Source: Thalassospira xianhensis MCCC 1A02616 (GTDB taxonomy: Bacteria > Pseudomonadota > Alphaproteobacteria > Rhodospirillales > Thalassospiraceae). Taken from it: a DNA stretch of 64,000 bases. Below are positions 52,694-62,019 of the stretch, piece after piece; the first letter of the stretch is position 1, and each line of letters opens with the position of its first letter. The notes below the pieces were generated by a model. That model saw only the letters and a list, made by a program, of their open reading frames with translations. It did not search any database and was not told where the DNA came from. The position numbers and the translations under genes are program-made. Location: assembly GCF_003326475.1 (NCBI RefSeq), contig NZ_JPWA01000010.1, positions 80,739 through 144,738 on the forward strand. The letters run 5' to 3'.

Positions 52694-53095
52694 ATGCTGG
52701 AAATATTTGAACGTCGAAACCTGTTGCTGACCGAACATAATCCGGGTGCGCAGCTTGACTATGTCGTGACGTTACAAAGCGAGCTGACCGGATGCGAAAC
52801 CGTTTTTCCCGCACGCATGACGCTGCGTTATGTCCCAGACCGGCTGATCCTTAGACCGGATTGTCTGGCGGCATACTTTGCCGAAATCGCCCGTATACCG
52901 TTCGATAATTTCGAAACGGCCGCCGTGCTTCTGATGGAAGATTTCAACAATGAGATCATCCCGCGCTGGATCAATTTGCGCCTTGATAAACAAAAGGCCG
53001 ACAATGCCAGTGTCCAGCACCACGAAGCCGCACTCGAAGACCGCCAGCCGAAATGGCATAATCCGCGCCTGCTCGACCGGCTGGAGCGCTACTGA
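52694..53095 (+). CDS. Degenerate QueF-like (tunnelling-fold) protein, function unknown
   Basis: 133 residues. By eye it follows the type I QueF core: HNPGAQLDYVVTLQSELTGC with MTLRYVPDRLILRPDCLAAY and MEDFNNEIIPRWINLRLDKQ correspond to QueF NPx-DY-V, E-FTSLC, YVPxR, L-YL, E and PKWLxI segments. The Cys aligned to the catalytic Cys is kept. The catalytic Asp is missing (3 residues deleted), and the ESKS cofactor/substrate motif is replaced by RPDC. So it is unlikely to be a nitrile reductase. It is separated by about 100 bp from the FliK-like gene and is adjacent and convergent to the oxygenase gene at 53096. Confidence 0.55.
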   Translation: MLEIFERRNLLLTEHNPGAQLDYVVTLQSELTGCETVFPARMTLRYVPDRLILRPDCLAAYFAEIARIPFDNFETAAVLLMEDFNNEIIPRWINLRLDKQKADNASVQHHEAALEDRQPKWHNPRLLDRLERY

Positions 53096-53650
53096 TCAGC
53101 GGAAAGGTGTTCCGTGCACCCATTGGGTCAGGGAATAACGCAAACCGGCGGTGGTCGGTGCCACGCGGTGCAAAACGAAACTCGGGAAAAAGATCGCGGT
53201 ACCGCGTTCCATCGGCGCGTCAAAAACATGCCCGGCCGGGTTCAGTTGCAACAAGCCGCCTTCATACTGATCAGGTTCGGAAAGCTGGATGACCATGGTC
53301 AGTTTGCGACGACGTGCAATATCGGACGCTCCAACGTCACTGTGCCAGTCATAATGTCCGCGCTGATCCCCGGCATAGCAGGCGATCTGTGCGTCTTCGG
53401 CAAATTCCGACAGAGAAAAATCAAACACATTGCGGTTGACGTCCGCGACCATGTCGATAATGCGCCGCATCACGACCGGTTGCTGCGTTTCGTTGAACCA
53501 GGTGATCTGTGAACGGCGGATATGACTTGCTGATTGTCCCTGAACAAGGCCGCCGTCATCAAGCTCGGTCGAAAATCCGTCAATCAACCGTTCGCAGGTT
53601 GCGGTATCAAGCGCATCCGGAACGATTGCATACATTTCTTCTGGAAACAT
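53096..53650 (-). CDS. PKHD-type Fe(II)/2-oxoglutarate dioxygenase
   Basis: 184 residues. The double-stranded beta helix carries HYDWHSD, the HxD iron ligands. A distal block with His and the 2OG-binding Arg follows: FFPSFVLHRVAPTTAGLRYS then LTQWVHG. This is the PiuC/PKHD (prolyl-4-hydroxylase-like) subfamily. Substrate unknown. Its stop codon directly abuts that of the convergent QueF-like gene (53095/53096). It is not an obvious flagellar gene. Confidence 0.9.
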   Translation of the reverse strand: MFPEEMYAIVPDALDTATCERLIDGFSTELDDGGLVQGQSASHIRRSQITWFNETQQPVVMRRIIDMVADVNRNVFDFSLSEFAEDAQIACYAGDQRGHYDWHSDVGASDIARRRKLTMVIQLSEPDQYEGGLLQLNPAGHVFDAPMERGTAIFFPSFVLHRVAPTTAGLRYSLTQWVHGTPFR

Positions 53651-53786
53651 TCACGACATTCTCCGATGCCGCATGGGCCTTTTGATTTTGTATCTCGGAC
53701 CCAAGACAATTCTTTGCGGTGGGTTTCTCTTAGGACCAAACGTCCGGATTGACCAGCGTGAAAATCATGCAGAAACCGCCTGCATG

Positions 53787-54464
53787 CTATACCGGATTCA
53801 CGATCCTGCCACCCGCCGCAGCCCCGTCATCAGGATCATGGGTGACCATAAGGGTCGGCAGACCACGCAAACGTGCCTGATCAAAAACAAAGGTTCGGAT
53901 CTGGTCGCGTAATTCGGTATCGAGCTTTGAAAAAGGTTCATCAAGCAAAAGCGCATTGGGTTCGGACAGCAGCACCCGCATCAGGGCAACACGTGCCCGT
54001 TGCCCACCGGATAACGTCGCAGGATCACGGTCGGCAAAGCCATCAAGCCCCGCACTTTCAAGTGCTTCATCAATCCGTTTCTGCCGTTCGTCGCGCCCGC
54101 GGATGGTCGATGGCAGGGCAAATGCCAGATTGCCGCCAACCGATAAATGAGGAAACAACAGGTCATCCTGAAACAGAATACCGACATGTCGATCCTGTGG
54201 TGCCAAACCGTCCAGCGACGTTCCGTTCAACACGACCTGCCCACCAACCTCAAACCCGGCGGCATTGCCCGATGGCAAGGTTCCACAAATATGCGCAAGC
54301 AGGCTGGATTTCCCCGAACCGCTTGGCCCCATCAGGGTTACGATCTCGCCCGGCTTGATCTCGATATCAATATCAACCAGCACCCGCCCGTTCAGACGAA
54401 TGGAAACCCGGCGCAATTCAAGGCCGCTGGCTGTGGTGTTATCGGGGCTGAGGTTTCTGCTCAT
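53787..54464 (-). CDS. ynjD: ABC transporter ATPase, YnjD-type
   Basis: 225 residues from ATG 54464. Walker A GPSGSGKSS, signature LSGGQRARVALMRVLLSEPN, Walker B ALLLDEPFSKLD and the H-loop VTHD are intact. It lies 7 bp after the permease gene and completes a ynjB-ynjC-ynjD operon, related to thiamine-type (ThiBPQ) importers. The substrate of the E. coli Ynj system is not established. Confidence 0.9.
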   Translation of the reverse strand: MSRNLSPDNTTASGLELRRVSIRLNGRVLVDIDIEIKPGEIVTLMGPSGSGKSSLLAHICGTLPSGNAAGFEVGGQVVLNGTSLDGLAPQDRHVGILFQDDLLFPHLSVGGNLAFALPSTIRGRDERQKRIDEALESAGLDGFADRDPATLSGGQRARVALMRVLLSEPNALLLDEPFSKLDTELRDQIRTFVFDQARLRGLPTLMVTHDPDDGAAAGGRIVNPV

Positions 54465-54471
54465 TTGCCCA

Positions 54472-56157
54472 CTATATCCTGTTATGGTCGGCCATGCCGC
54501 GCCGGTGACGGAACACAACAGCCGGGATCAGAAGCGCCAGGGCAAAACCGGCAAAAGGCAGGATCATTTGCAAAAGCCCGTAAATCCCGATCATCCTCCG
54601 GTCTCCGCCCGATGCCAGTGCCACCGCCTCGGTCGTTACCGTGGCAAACCGCCCCGCCCCGATCAAAAGGGTTGGCAGATACTGCCCGACACTGACTGCA
54701 AGGCCGACAGCAAAAGCCGTCAGAACTGCACGGGTCAGCAAGGGCAACCGCACCCCCCAGAACACCCGTGCCGGTGATGCACCAAGGCAAAGGGCCGTTT
54801 GCCCATATCGCGGATCAAGGGCGCGAAACGGATCGGCAAGTGACAGAAAAACATAGGGCAACACAAAGATTAAGTGAACGATCACGACAGAAATCAACGT
54901 ACGTTCAAGGCCGATGCCAGTGAAAAACACCTGAAGCCCAAACATGAAGCTGATTTGCGGCATCAAAAGCGGTAGGTAAATCAAGAACATCACCCCCTGT
55001 CCCGGTATTTGAAACCGGCGGGTTTCGTTTTCAAGACATCCAAGAACAAGTGCAATTGCGACCATCACCGACAAGACTGCAATTACAAGTGTCGTCCCCA
55101 GTATCGCACCCAGCATGTCATATTCCCGCATCCAGAGATGCAGACTGAAACTGCGCGGCAGGAATTCCGGAAACGACCAGTATCCGGCGAAGCTCCAGAC
55201 CAGAAGACTTGCTAATCCAAGAAACACGACGGTAGCAGTCAGGACCGCCGCACCGGCAGAAAAACTGCGAATGGCTCCATCCCCTTGGGCGCGCATACCG
55301 CCCTCCGCCCAGATACGCCCCCAAAATCCTGCCAGCGTTTCACCGGCCCGCCAAATGGCCATCGCCACCAGCACGAGGATCAATTGCAACATGGCCCCGG
55401 CAGAGGCCAGAAAACGATGCGAAAGGTCCGGGTCGGACAACCAGCCCAGAATACGCACTGCCAGCGGTGCCGGTGTCGTCGGGCCAAGGATCATTGCGAC
55501 ATCAACAACCGAGGTCGAATAAGCCAGCACCGCCAGTACCGGCAAACGGATTTGCGGATAGATCCGGGGGAATACGGCTTTCAGCCAGCCGACCACACGA
55601 CCATAGCCGAACGTAAGTGCCACCTGACGGGTCCGGTCTGCATCTGCCTGCGGCAAGGCGGCAAGCGTCATCAACAACAGAAACGGAATTTCCTTGGCAA
55701 CCAGCCCGGCAATCAGGGCAATTCCCATCGGATCATGCAAGGTCACGATATCAGGCGGCCGATCCCACCCGGCAAACAGTGCCACCGCCCGGACAATCCA
55801 GCCGCTTGGTGCAATCAGAAATGCCAAACCAAAAGCCGCAGCAGCATGTGGCACGGACAAGATTGGTGACAATAACCGCTGCATCACCACAAAAACCTTC
55901 GTTCCCTGCCACGCCGCACAGAACAGCATGACCAGTGAAAGCGAGATCAGGGTGGCAACCAGTCCGTTCACAAGCGATAGCCGCACAGAAATCGCCAATC
56001 CCGGCTGAAGGAGCAAATCACGCCACGGATCAATCGATATTCCGTCACCACCAAGCGCCGGAAGATACCCGAATGCGGGCAGCATCGTCCCGATCAGCCC
56101 GGCGCAAACCGGACCAATCATCAGAATAAGGGTAAAAGCCGGAAAAAACCGCAGCAT
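54472..56157 (-). CDS. ynjC: Fused ABC transporter permease, YnjC-type
   Basis: 561 residues from ATG 56157, 5 nt after the ynjB stop; an upstream in-frame start at 56193 is possible. About 12 hydrophobic segments form two permease units, each with an EAA-type loop: ADADRTRQVALTFGYGRVVG in the first half, GQTALCLGASPARVFWGVRL in the second. This fused architecture is shared by ThiP and YnjC. It lies between ynjB and ynjD. Confidence 0.9.
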   Translation of the reverse strand: MLRFFPAFTLILMIGPVCAGLIGTMLPAFGYLPALGGDGISIDPWRDLLLQPGLAISVRLSLVNGLVATLISLSLVMLFCAAWQGTKVFVVMQRLLSPILSVPHAAAAFGLAFLIAPSGWIVRAVALFAGWDRPPDIVTLHDPMGIALIAGLVAKEIPFLLLMTLAALPQADADRTRQVALTFGYGRVVGWLKAVFPRIYPQIRLPVLAVLAYSTSVVDVAMILGPTTPAPLAVRILGWLSDPDLSHRFLASAGAMLQLILVLVAMAIWRAGETLAGFWGRIWAEGGMRAQGDGAIRSFSAGAAVLTATVVFLGLASLLVWSFAGYWSFPEFLPRSFSLHLWMREYDMLGAILGTTLVIAVLSVMVAIALVLGCLENETRRFQIPGQGVMFLIYLPLLMPQISFMFGLQVFFTGIGLERTLISVVIVHLIFVLPYVFLSLADPFRALDPRYGQTALCLGASPARVFWGVRLPLLTRAVLTAFAVGLAVSVGQYLPTLLIGAGRFATVTTEAVALASGGDRRMIGIYGLLQMILPFAGFALALLIPAVVFRHRRGMADHNRI

Positions 56158-56162
56158 AGAGT

Positions 56163-57392
56163 CTATTGGACCACGCCGTAACGTTTCTGCCATTCGGTTT
56201 CAACCAGTTCCATCCAGCTTGGATGCGGTTCTGGCAAAACCGTTCCGCGTTCAGAAGGCGACAGCGATGCAATACCGAGGTCCAGACCGGCAAAGGCCTT
56301 CTGCATGTCTTCTGGCAGTTTATCCATCGCCAGTACCGTATCGGCCCCCCAATATCGCGGATCCTGTTTGCGCAACTGGGCTTCGGGCGACATCAGAAAA
56401 TCGGCAAGCACAACCGCCCCGGCCTTGGCCGATGCGTTATAGGGAATGGCAACAAAGTTAGTATTGCCAAGCGTGCCGTTATCAAACACATAGGATCGAA
56501 CCGTATCGGGCAGTTCCATAGCTTCGATCGCAGATGATACCTCACCGGAACTGAACGAGAACGCGATATCGATCTCATTATCGGCCATCATGGTGCGCAA
56601 TGACGCGCCGTTTTGCGGGTAAGCTTGGCCGTTGCGCCACAATAAAGGCTGCAAATCTTCAAGATATCCCCAAAGTGGTGCCAATACCTTTTCGGCATCC
56701 GTCTGATTTGCAGGCTGTTGCAGAACTTTGGGGTCGTCAACCAGCTCGGTCAGGATTTGTTTCAGGAAAGTCGATCCCATATAGTTTGGCGGCTGAGGAT
56801 AGGTAAAGCGCCCCGGATGTTTGACCAACCATTCCAGAAGTTCCTGTGCTGATTTGGGCACATTATCAAGGCGCGCGGTGTCGTAATAGAAACTGACCTG
56901 CGCCATGCCCCAAGGTGCTTCAAGGCCCATGGTCGGTACCGTGAAATCGTTGATGACGGTTGGCTTGCCTTCGACATCGACATAGGCAAAATTCGGCGTC
57001 TGTTCCGCCCATGGACCGAACAGAAGGTCATTGCGCTTCATGGCGGCGAAGTTTTCACCATTCAGCCAGATCATATCGACCGCCCCGCCGTCATCGACGC
57101 CAGCCGTCTTTTCCGAAAGCACCTTTGCCACCGCATCGGCCGTATCGGAAAGTTTTACCTGTACGACATTTACCCCATAACGTTCCTGCACCTGCGCACC
57201 GGCCCATGCGATGTAATCATTGATACGCGGCTCCCCCCCCCAGGCATGCCAGTAAACCGTTTGACCACGCGCCTGATCCAGAACCGATTGCCAATTGCCG
57301 ATATCGGGCGCCGGGTCGGCCTTGGCAGGGATGGCAACCGTTGCTGTTGCAAGACCGGCGACAATGCTCAGACCGGCAAGAAAAACGCGCAT
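56163..57392 (-). CDS. ynjB: ABC transporter substrate-binding protein, YnjB-type
   Basis: 409 residues from ATG 57392, with signal peptide MRVFLAGLSIVAGLATATVA...KAD; a 41-residue upstream extension is rejected. The mature sequence follows E. coli YnjB closely: WQSVLDQARGQTVYWHAWGG, VDMIWLNGENFAAMKRNDLL and FTYPQPPNYMGSTFLKQILT, ending EPHPSWMELVETEWQKRYG. Periplasmic solute receptor; the ligand is unknown, with thiamine-like compounds a possibility. It is divergent from terC across 208 bp with no clear operator. Confidence 0.92.
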   Translation of the reverse strand: MRVFLAGLSIVAGLATATVAIPAKADPAPDIGNWQSVLDQARGQTVYWHAWGGEPRINDYIAWAGAQVQERYGVNVVQVKLSDTADAVAKVLSEKTAGVDDGGAVDMIWLNGENFAAMKRNDLLFGPWAEQTPNFAYVDVEGKPTVINDFTVPTMGLEAPWGMAQVSFYYDTARLDNVPKSAQELLEWLVKHPGRFTYPQPPNYMGSTFLKQILTELVDDPKVLQQPANQTDAEKVLAPLWGYLEDLQPLLWRNGQAYPQNGASLRTMMADNEIDIAFSFSSGEVSSAIEAMELPDTVRSYVFDNGTLGNTNFVAIPYNASAKAGAVVLADFLMSPEAQLRKQDPRYWGADTVLAMDKLPEDMQKAFAGLDLGIASLSPSERGTVLPEPHPSWMELVETEWQKRYGVVQ

Positions 57393-57600
57393 CTTGGAAA
57401 TCCTTGTTACTGGATGGGGCACAAATAACAGCCGATTGAAACAATCGGGCGCCATCCGCGTTACCTGTTTGTTTTTGTTGCCATCATTTTTCCAATCTTG
57501 GCAGACTAAAATCAATTCACGCTTGCGTTAGATGGCTGGTGATTACACCTTATCGGTGCTGCCGGTATCGCGGTCAGAAACACAGAAACGGGAACAGGTC

Positions 57601-58338
57601 ATGTTTGAATGGATCACGGATCCGCATATGTGGATGGGGCTTGCCACCCTGACCGCACTCGAAATCGTGCTGGGTATCGACAATATTGTTTTCCTGTCGG
57701 TGATCGTATCCAAACTCCCGCAAAATCAGCAGAAATCGGCACGTCGTATCGGCCTGATCGGGGCGATGGGCATGCGGCTTGTACTTCTGGCCTGTATCGC
57801 GTGGGTGATGGAACTGACTGCCCCGATGTTTTCCGCCTTCGGGCAGGAGGTCAGTGGACGGGATCTTATTCTGATTGTCGGCGGGTTGTTCCTGATCGCC
57901 AAGGCGTCCAAGGAAATTCATCACACAATCGACGAACCCGAAGAACACGGGCCCGGCAAGATCATGTCGGGCTTTGCGATGACCATCGCCCAGATCATGC
58001 TGCTTGATCTCATCTTCTCGCTCGACAGTGTGATTACCGCCGTTGGACTGGTCGATCATATATCGATCATGATGATCGCGGTTGTTCTGTCGGTTCTCGT
58101 CATGCTGGCTGCGGCCAAAACCATTGGCGATTTTGTTGAGAAACACCCATCGGTCAAAATGCTGGCACTGGCCTTCCTGATCCTGGTCGGATTTGTCCTG
58201 CTGCTGGACGGTGTCGAAATCCATGTCCCCAAAGGTTACATCTATTTCGCCATGGCATTCAGCCTTGGGGTCGAAACGCTGAACCTGATCAATCAAAAGC
58301 GTAAACGCAAAGCCAAAGAGCTCGGAGCCATCAAATGA
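57601..58338 (+). CDS. TerC family integral membrane protein
   Basis: 245 residues from ATG 57601, behind ACGGGAACAGGTC. Seven hydrophobic segments and the two TerC motifs EIVLGIDNIVFLSVIVSKLP and LLDLIFSLDSVITAVGL, which hold the acidic residues thought to bind metal. TerC/YceF-like proteins export or handle Mn2+ and other metals. The stop overlaps the ybaK-like gene by 4 nt. Confidence 0.93.
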   Translation: MFEWITDPHMWMGLATLTALEIVLGIDNIVFLSVIVSKLPQNQQKSARRIGLIGAMGMRLVLLACIAWVMELTAPMFSAFGQEVSGRDLILIVGGLFLIAKASKEIHHTIDEPEEHGPGKIMSGFAMTIAQIMLLDLIFSLDSVITAVGLVDHISIMMIAVVLSVLVMLAAAKTIGDFVEKHPSVKMLALAFLILVGFVLLLDGVEIHVPKGYIYFAMAFSLGVETLNLINQKRKRKAKELGAIK

Positions 58339-58817
58339 AACAGGTCGCACCTCCTTCGTGCCTGCAAAATGCATTCGACAAACATGGTCTTGACCATATC
58401 AAGGTGCTGGAATTTCCCGATGGCACCAGATCAGCTGCGGATGCCGCATCGGCAATCGGCTGCGATGTCAGTGATATCGGAAAATCACTGGTGTTCATGA
58501 CCGAACGCCACAAACCAATCCTGATCATCATGAACGGTGCCGATCAGGTCGATGAAAAACGCGTTGCCGGCCTGATCGGCGGCCTTTCGATCCGCAAGGC
58601 GACGGCGGACGATGTCCGCACCTCGACCGGCTATGCCATTGGCGGCGTACCGCCCTTTGGCCATGTCGGACCGGTCGAAACCCTGATTGATGAAAAATTG
58701 CTTTCGAAAAAAACGATCTGGCTGGCGGCAGGAACACCCAAAACGGTCTTTGCCATGACTCCGGACGAACTCCGCCGGGTAACCGGCGTTGAAACAGGTG
58801 TTTCGATCTCGGCCTGA
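58335..58817 (+). CDS. YbaK/EbsC-family aminoacyl-tRNA deacylase-like protein
   Basis: 160 residues. Motifs of the YbaK/INS editing domain: DVSDIGKSLVFMT with the family Lys, LIIMNGADQVDEKRVAGLIG, and the GYAIGGVPPFGH loop characteristic of the family. These proteins deacylate mischarged tRNAs, mostly Cys-tRNA(Pro) or similar. It is coupled to terC and convergent with fliJ, 6 bp between stops. Confidence 0.92.
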   Translation: MKQVAPPSCLQNAFDKHGLDHIKVLEFPDGTRSAADAASAIGCDVSDIGKSLVFMTERHKPILIIMNGADQVDEKRVAGLIGGLSIRKATADDVRTSTGYAIGGVPPFGHVGPVETLIDEKLLSKKTIWLAAGTPKTVFAMTPDELRRVTGVETGVSISA

Positions 58818-58823
58818 CCCAAC

Positions 58824-59252
58824 TTAAATCAGGCCATCATCACGGGTGGCGGAACGTGCCCCGATTTCGTCAAGTTCCGCCTGTTCCTTGCGGTCTTCTT
58901 CCACACGCTCCGCCTCAACGCGGTTGCGTTCGGCAATTTCAGCGGTCTTCACGGCCTTGAAAGCGTCGGCAACCTCGTCACGGAACGCGTCAATTTTGGC
59001 CTCCTGATCGGATATCCGTTTGACCAGTGCCGCGCGCTCGGCAATGACCGCACTGGCAAAAGAACCATAGGCGAAACCGGCAAGTTCGGGATTTTCGGCC
59101 GCAACCCTCTGCTCTTCGATGACCGCTTTTTCCAGAGCATCCTTTTCCGTCAGAAGATTATTCAGCACACCCTGCATCTCGCCAAGTTCGCGGCGTTTGT
59201 CATCCAGCGCCCATTTGCGCATCCGGATCAGGGTTTTGAAATCCTTGGCCAT
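58824..59252 (-). CDS. fliJ: Flagellar export protein FliJ
   Basis: 142 residues forming a long antiparallel coiled coil: FKTLIRMRKWALDDKRRELG, then LLTEKDALEKAVIEEQRVAA. The sequence resembles FliJ, which links the FliI hexamer to FlhA. It lies 54 bp after fliI on the same strand, the usual position. No membrane or signal segments are seen. Confidence 0.9.
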   Translation of the reverse strand: MAKDFKTLIRMRKWALDDKRRELGEMQGVLNNLLTEKDALEKAVIEEQRVAAENPELAGFAYGSFASAVIAERAALVKRISDQEAKIDAFRDEVADAFKAVKTAEIAERNRVEAERVEEDRKEQAELDEIGARSATRDDGLI

Positions 59253-59306
59253 CGCTGTCAGTTACCCGAAGTATCGCTGGCACGGCATTTCAGCATGATC
59301 ATGATC

Positions 59307-60806
59307 TCATTGCTGATCACGCCGAAGCGCACGTTTCGCTGCATTCAGATCATTCCCCGCATTTGTGGCGGTTGAACGGCTGTTAACCTGGGACCGAAGA
59401 CGATTGCGTTCCATGACGGTTGCGCCTTGCGGATTGGCTGCCGGTTGACCTGCTCCATCAGGGGCTTCCTGCTGGGTAGGTGCCAGATCAAGACGGCGTG
59501 CGAGTTCGGCATATCCGTCGGCCAGACGGGTGCATTCGGTTTTGCGCTGCTTCAGGAATTCCTCAATCAGCGGGAAGTAATGTATTGCTTCGTCCACCTT
59601 CGGGTCCGTCCCCAGACGATAGGCCCCCAGACGGATAAGTTCGGCCATGTCCTCGTATGTCGCCAGCAACTGGCGGGCACGCGACACGATCTGGTTTTCG
59701 TGCTCGTTATTGCAGCCGGGCATGGTACGCGACACACTGCGCAAAATATTGATGGCCGGATATCGTCCCTGCTCGGCAATTGCGCGATCCAGCACAACGT
59801 GCCCGTCAAGAATACCGCGCACTGCATCGGAAATCGGCTCGTTATGATCATCGCCATCGACCAGTACAGTAAAGAGGCCAGTGACCGATCCCTGCCCCGG
59901 CCCGCCCGGCCCGGCACGTTCCAAAAGACGCGGCAATTCGGCAAATACCGTCGGGGTATAGCCCTTTGACGCGGGCGGCTCACCTACCGAAAGGCTGATT
60001 TCACGCTGGGCCATGGCAAAACGGGTTACAGAATCCATCATGCACAGGACATCGCGCCCGGTATCGCGGAAAAACTCCGACAGTGCCATCGTCATATAGG
60101 CTGCCTGACGACGCATCAGCGGCGGTTCGTCCGATGTGGCAACGACGACGACGGAACGGCGCAGACCTTCTTCGCCCAGATCGTCTTCGATGAATTCGCG
60201 AGCCTCGCGGCCTCGTTCGCCAATCAGACCGACGACCGATACATCGGATGTTGTGTGGCGGGTCATCATCGACAGCAAGCTGGATTTACCCACACCCGAC
60301 CCGGCAAAAATACCCATGCGCTGCCCCCGGCAACAGGTCAGGAAGGTGTTCATCGCGCGCACACCCAGATCGATCTTTCCAGCAACACGCTGGCGCGAAT
60401 GGGCGGATGGCGGTGCATTGCGGATCGGATAGGGCGTTGGACCTTCGGTCAGAGGACCCTTGCCGTCAACCGGTTGCCCGAACGCGTTGACCACACGCCC
60501 AAGCCAGCTTTCATCGGGATAGACCTGTGGCTGGGTGTCGGCCAGTTCAACCTCGCAACCAATACCGATGCCGTCAAGCATCCCGAACGGCATCAAAAGA
60601 GCGCGTTCATTGCGGAAACCGACAACCTCGCAAATGACGGCCTCGCCATCCCGGCGTTTGACCTTGCAACGATCCCCAACCGATAGTGCGCCTTCGACCC
60701 CACCAATCTCGACCAGCAGCCCCAAAACAGCCGTAACCCGCCCGACAATCCTGTAATCGGGAATGCGGCGAAGTTCGGCGATGATGTTTCGGCCAATCTG
60801 AAACAC
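59307..60806 (-). CDS. fliI: Flagellar export ATPase FliI
   Basis: 499 residues starting at GTG 60806. Walker A GSGVGKS is at 169-175, and Walker B-type [20 protein letters not shown] and [20 protein letters not shown] with LLERAG are typical of FliI/YscN. It is about 50 residues longer than enteric FliI because of a Gln/Asn/Arg-rich C-terminal tail (after about 440). It is followed by fliJ and divergent from ctrA. Confidence 0.97.
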   Translation of the reverse strand: MFQIGRNIIAELRRIPDYRIVGRVTAVLGLLVEIGGVEGALSVGDRCKVKRRDGEAVICEVVGFRNERALLMPFGMLDGIGIGCEVELADTQPQVYPDESWLGRVVNAFGQPVDGKGPLTEGPTPYPIRNAPPSAHSRQRVAGKIDLGVRAMNTFLTCCRGQRMGIFAGSGVGKSSLLSMMTRHTTSDVSVVGLIGERGREAREFIEDDLGEEGLRRSVVVVATSDEPPLMRRQAAYMTMALSEFFRDTGRDVLCMMDSVTRFAMAQREISLSVGEPPASKGYTPTVFAELPRLLERAGPGGPGQGSVTGLFTVLVDGDDHNEPISDAVRGILDGHVVLDRAIAEQGRYPAINILRSVSRTMPGCNNEHENQIVSRARQLLATYEDMAELIRLGAYRLGTDPKVDEAIHYFPLIEEFLKQRKTECTRLADGYAELARRLDLAPTQQEAPDGAGQPAANPQGATVMERNRLRSQVNSRSTATNAGNDLNAAKRALRRDQQ

Positions 60807-60928
60807 GTTTGCACTTTTCTGTCTGACGGGTGTCGATACGTGATGCGATCCGGAATTTTATCGTCACCACTCTGTCAAAGGGTGGCAAATTCGTCCGCGT
60901 CGCACCAGATATAAGTGTCATAAACGGT

Positions 60929-61110
60929 ATTAAAAACCCGTATATGCCAAATTGGCATTAAAAATCCGGTATCGGCATGCATGGTCGTTAACGGTGCAAA
61001 CCGTTGGGAAACTTCACATTCCGGAACCGAGCCGCCTTTATCGGTGAAAAAAAGTTAACAAGATGCGACTCGCCTGCTTGCCACGAGTCGCAAAGCAACG
61101 TATCGTTAAC
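60929..61110 (+). promoter_or_regulatory. ctrA upstream region: 15-bp palindrome and three GTTAAC sites
   Basis: The 403-bp fliI-ctrA gap holds ATGCCAAATTGGCAT (60944-60958), a perfect palindrome. It is flanked by direct repeats of the form ATTAAAAAcCCGTAT / ATTAAAAATCCGGTAT. Downstream are three GTTAAC sites (60987, 61054, 61105), each containing the CtrA half-site TTAAC, and a GCGACTCG / CGAGTCGC hairpin at 61065-61091. These suggest autoregulation and another regulator. Confidence 0.45.
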
Positions 61111-61209
61111 GGAATGGAATAAAATTTCCACACGGCAATCGTTGGGGCGCTTGTCGGAATAAGCCGGATCAACACGGAATTTTTGCGGAACACGGTAACG
61201 GAGCGGAAC

Positions 61210-61908
61210 ATGCGGGTGCTGCTTGTCGAAGACGACAATGCCACTGCTGACAGCATCGAGTTGATGTTGAAATCAGAAGGCATGGTTGTCGATACCACGG
61301 ATCTTGGGGAGGATGGCCTCGAGATCGGTAAACTTTATGATTACGATATTATTCTTCTGGATCTCATGCTGCCGGATATCGACGGTTATGAAGTTCTCAG
61401 ACGCTTGCGCGACGCACGCGTTGAAACCCCGGTGCTTATCCTGTCGGGGTTGACAGAAACCGAAGACAAGGTCAAAGGACTTGGTTTCGGTGCGGATGAC
61501 TATCTGACCAAGCCGTTTGACAAGGTCGAATTGCTGGCACGCATTCAGGCGATCGTTCGCCGATCGCGCGGCCATGCCCAATCGATGATTGCCACTGGCA
61601 GGCTCAATGTGAACCTCGATGCACGCACCGTTGATGTTGACGGGTCACCGCTACATCTGACCGGCAAGGAATATGGCATCCTTGAATTACTGTCGCTGCG
61701 CAAGGGCACGACATTGACCAAGGAAATGTTCCTGAACCATCTCTATGGCGGGATGGACGAACCGGAACTCAAGATCATCGACGTTTTCGTGTGCAAACTG
61801 CGCAAGAAAATCCAGTCGGCCACCAAGGGCGACAACTACATCCATACGGTTTGGGGCCGGGGCTATGTCCTGCGCGACCCGGACGTCAACAGCAGCGCAG
61901 CCGCCTGA
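61210..61908 (+). CDS. ctrA: Cell-cycle/motility response regulator CtrA
   Basis: 232 residues from ATG 61210. The receiver has acidic D8/D9 and phosphoacceptor D51 in [14 protein letters not shown]. The OmpR-type winged helix, [20 protein letters not shown] with [14 protein letters not shown], is that of CtrA. The C-terminus ends in SAAA, keeping the -AA end that ClpXP recognises in Caulobacter CtrA. In Rhodospirillales CtrA mainly controls motility genes; TTAAC sites occur before ctrA, cheY and fliF. Confidence 0.96.
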   Translation: MRVLLVEDDNATADSIELMLKSEGMVVDTTDLGEDGLEIGKLYDYDIILLDLMLPDIDGYEVLRRLRDARVETPVLILSGLTETEDKVKGLGFGADDYLTKPFDKVELLARIQAIVRRSRGHAQSMIATGRLNVNLDARTVDVDGSPLHLTGKEYGILELLSLRKGTTLTKEMFLNHLYGGMDEPELKIIDVFVCKLRKKIQSATKGDNYIHTVWGRGYVLRDPDVNSSAAA

Positions 61909-61950
61909 TCGCAACGCATCTGCCGTCGCGTTCCGCTGTGCCCAAAGTCA

Positions 61951-61981
61951 AAAACGCCCCGATGCTTCATCGGGGCGTTTT
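61951..61981. terminator. Terminator between ctrA and cheR
   Basis: AAAACGCCCCGATG (61951-61964) and CATCGGGGCGTTTT (61968-61981) form a perfect 14-bp stem with loop CTT. It serves both converging genes. Confidence 0.92.
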
Positions 61982-62019
61982 GCTTTGTACTTTATGGCTT
62001 ACCGAGAAGTACCGGTTTT

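Noticed and set aside
57393..57600. Possible riboswitch upstream of terC or ynjB
   Set aside because: No conserved yybP-ykoY or TPP-type core sequences could be seen in the 208-bp divergent gap.
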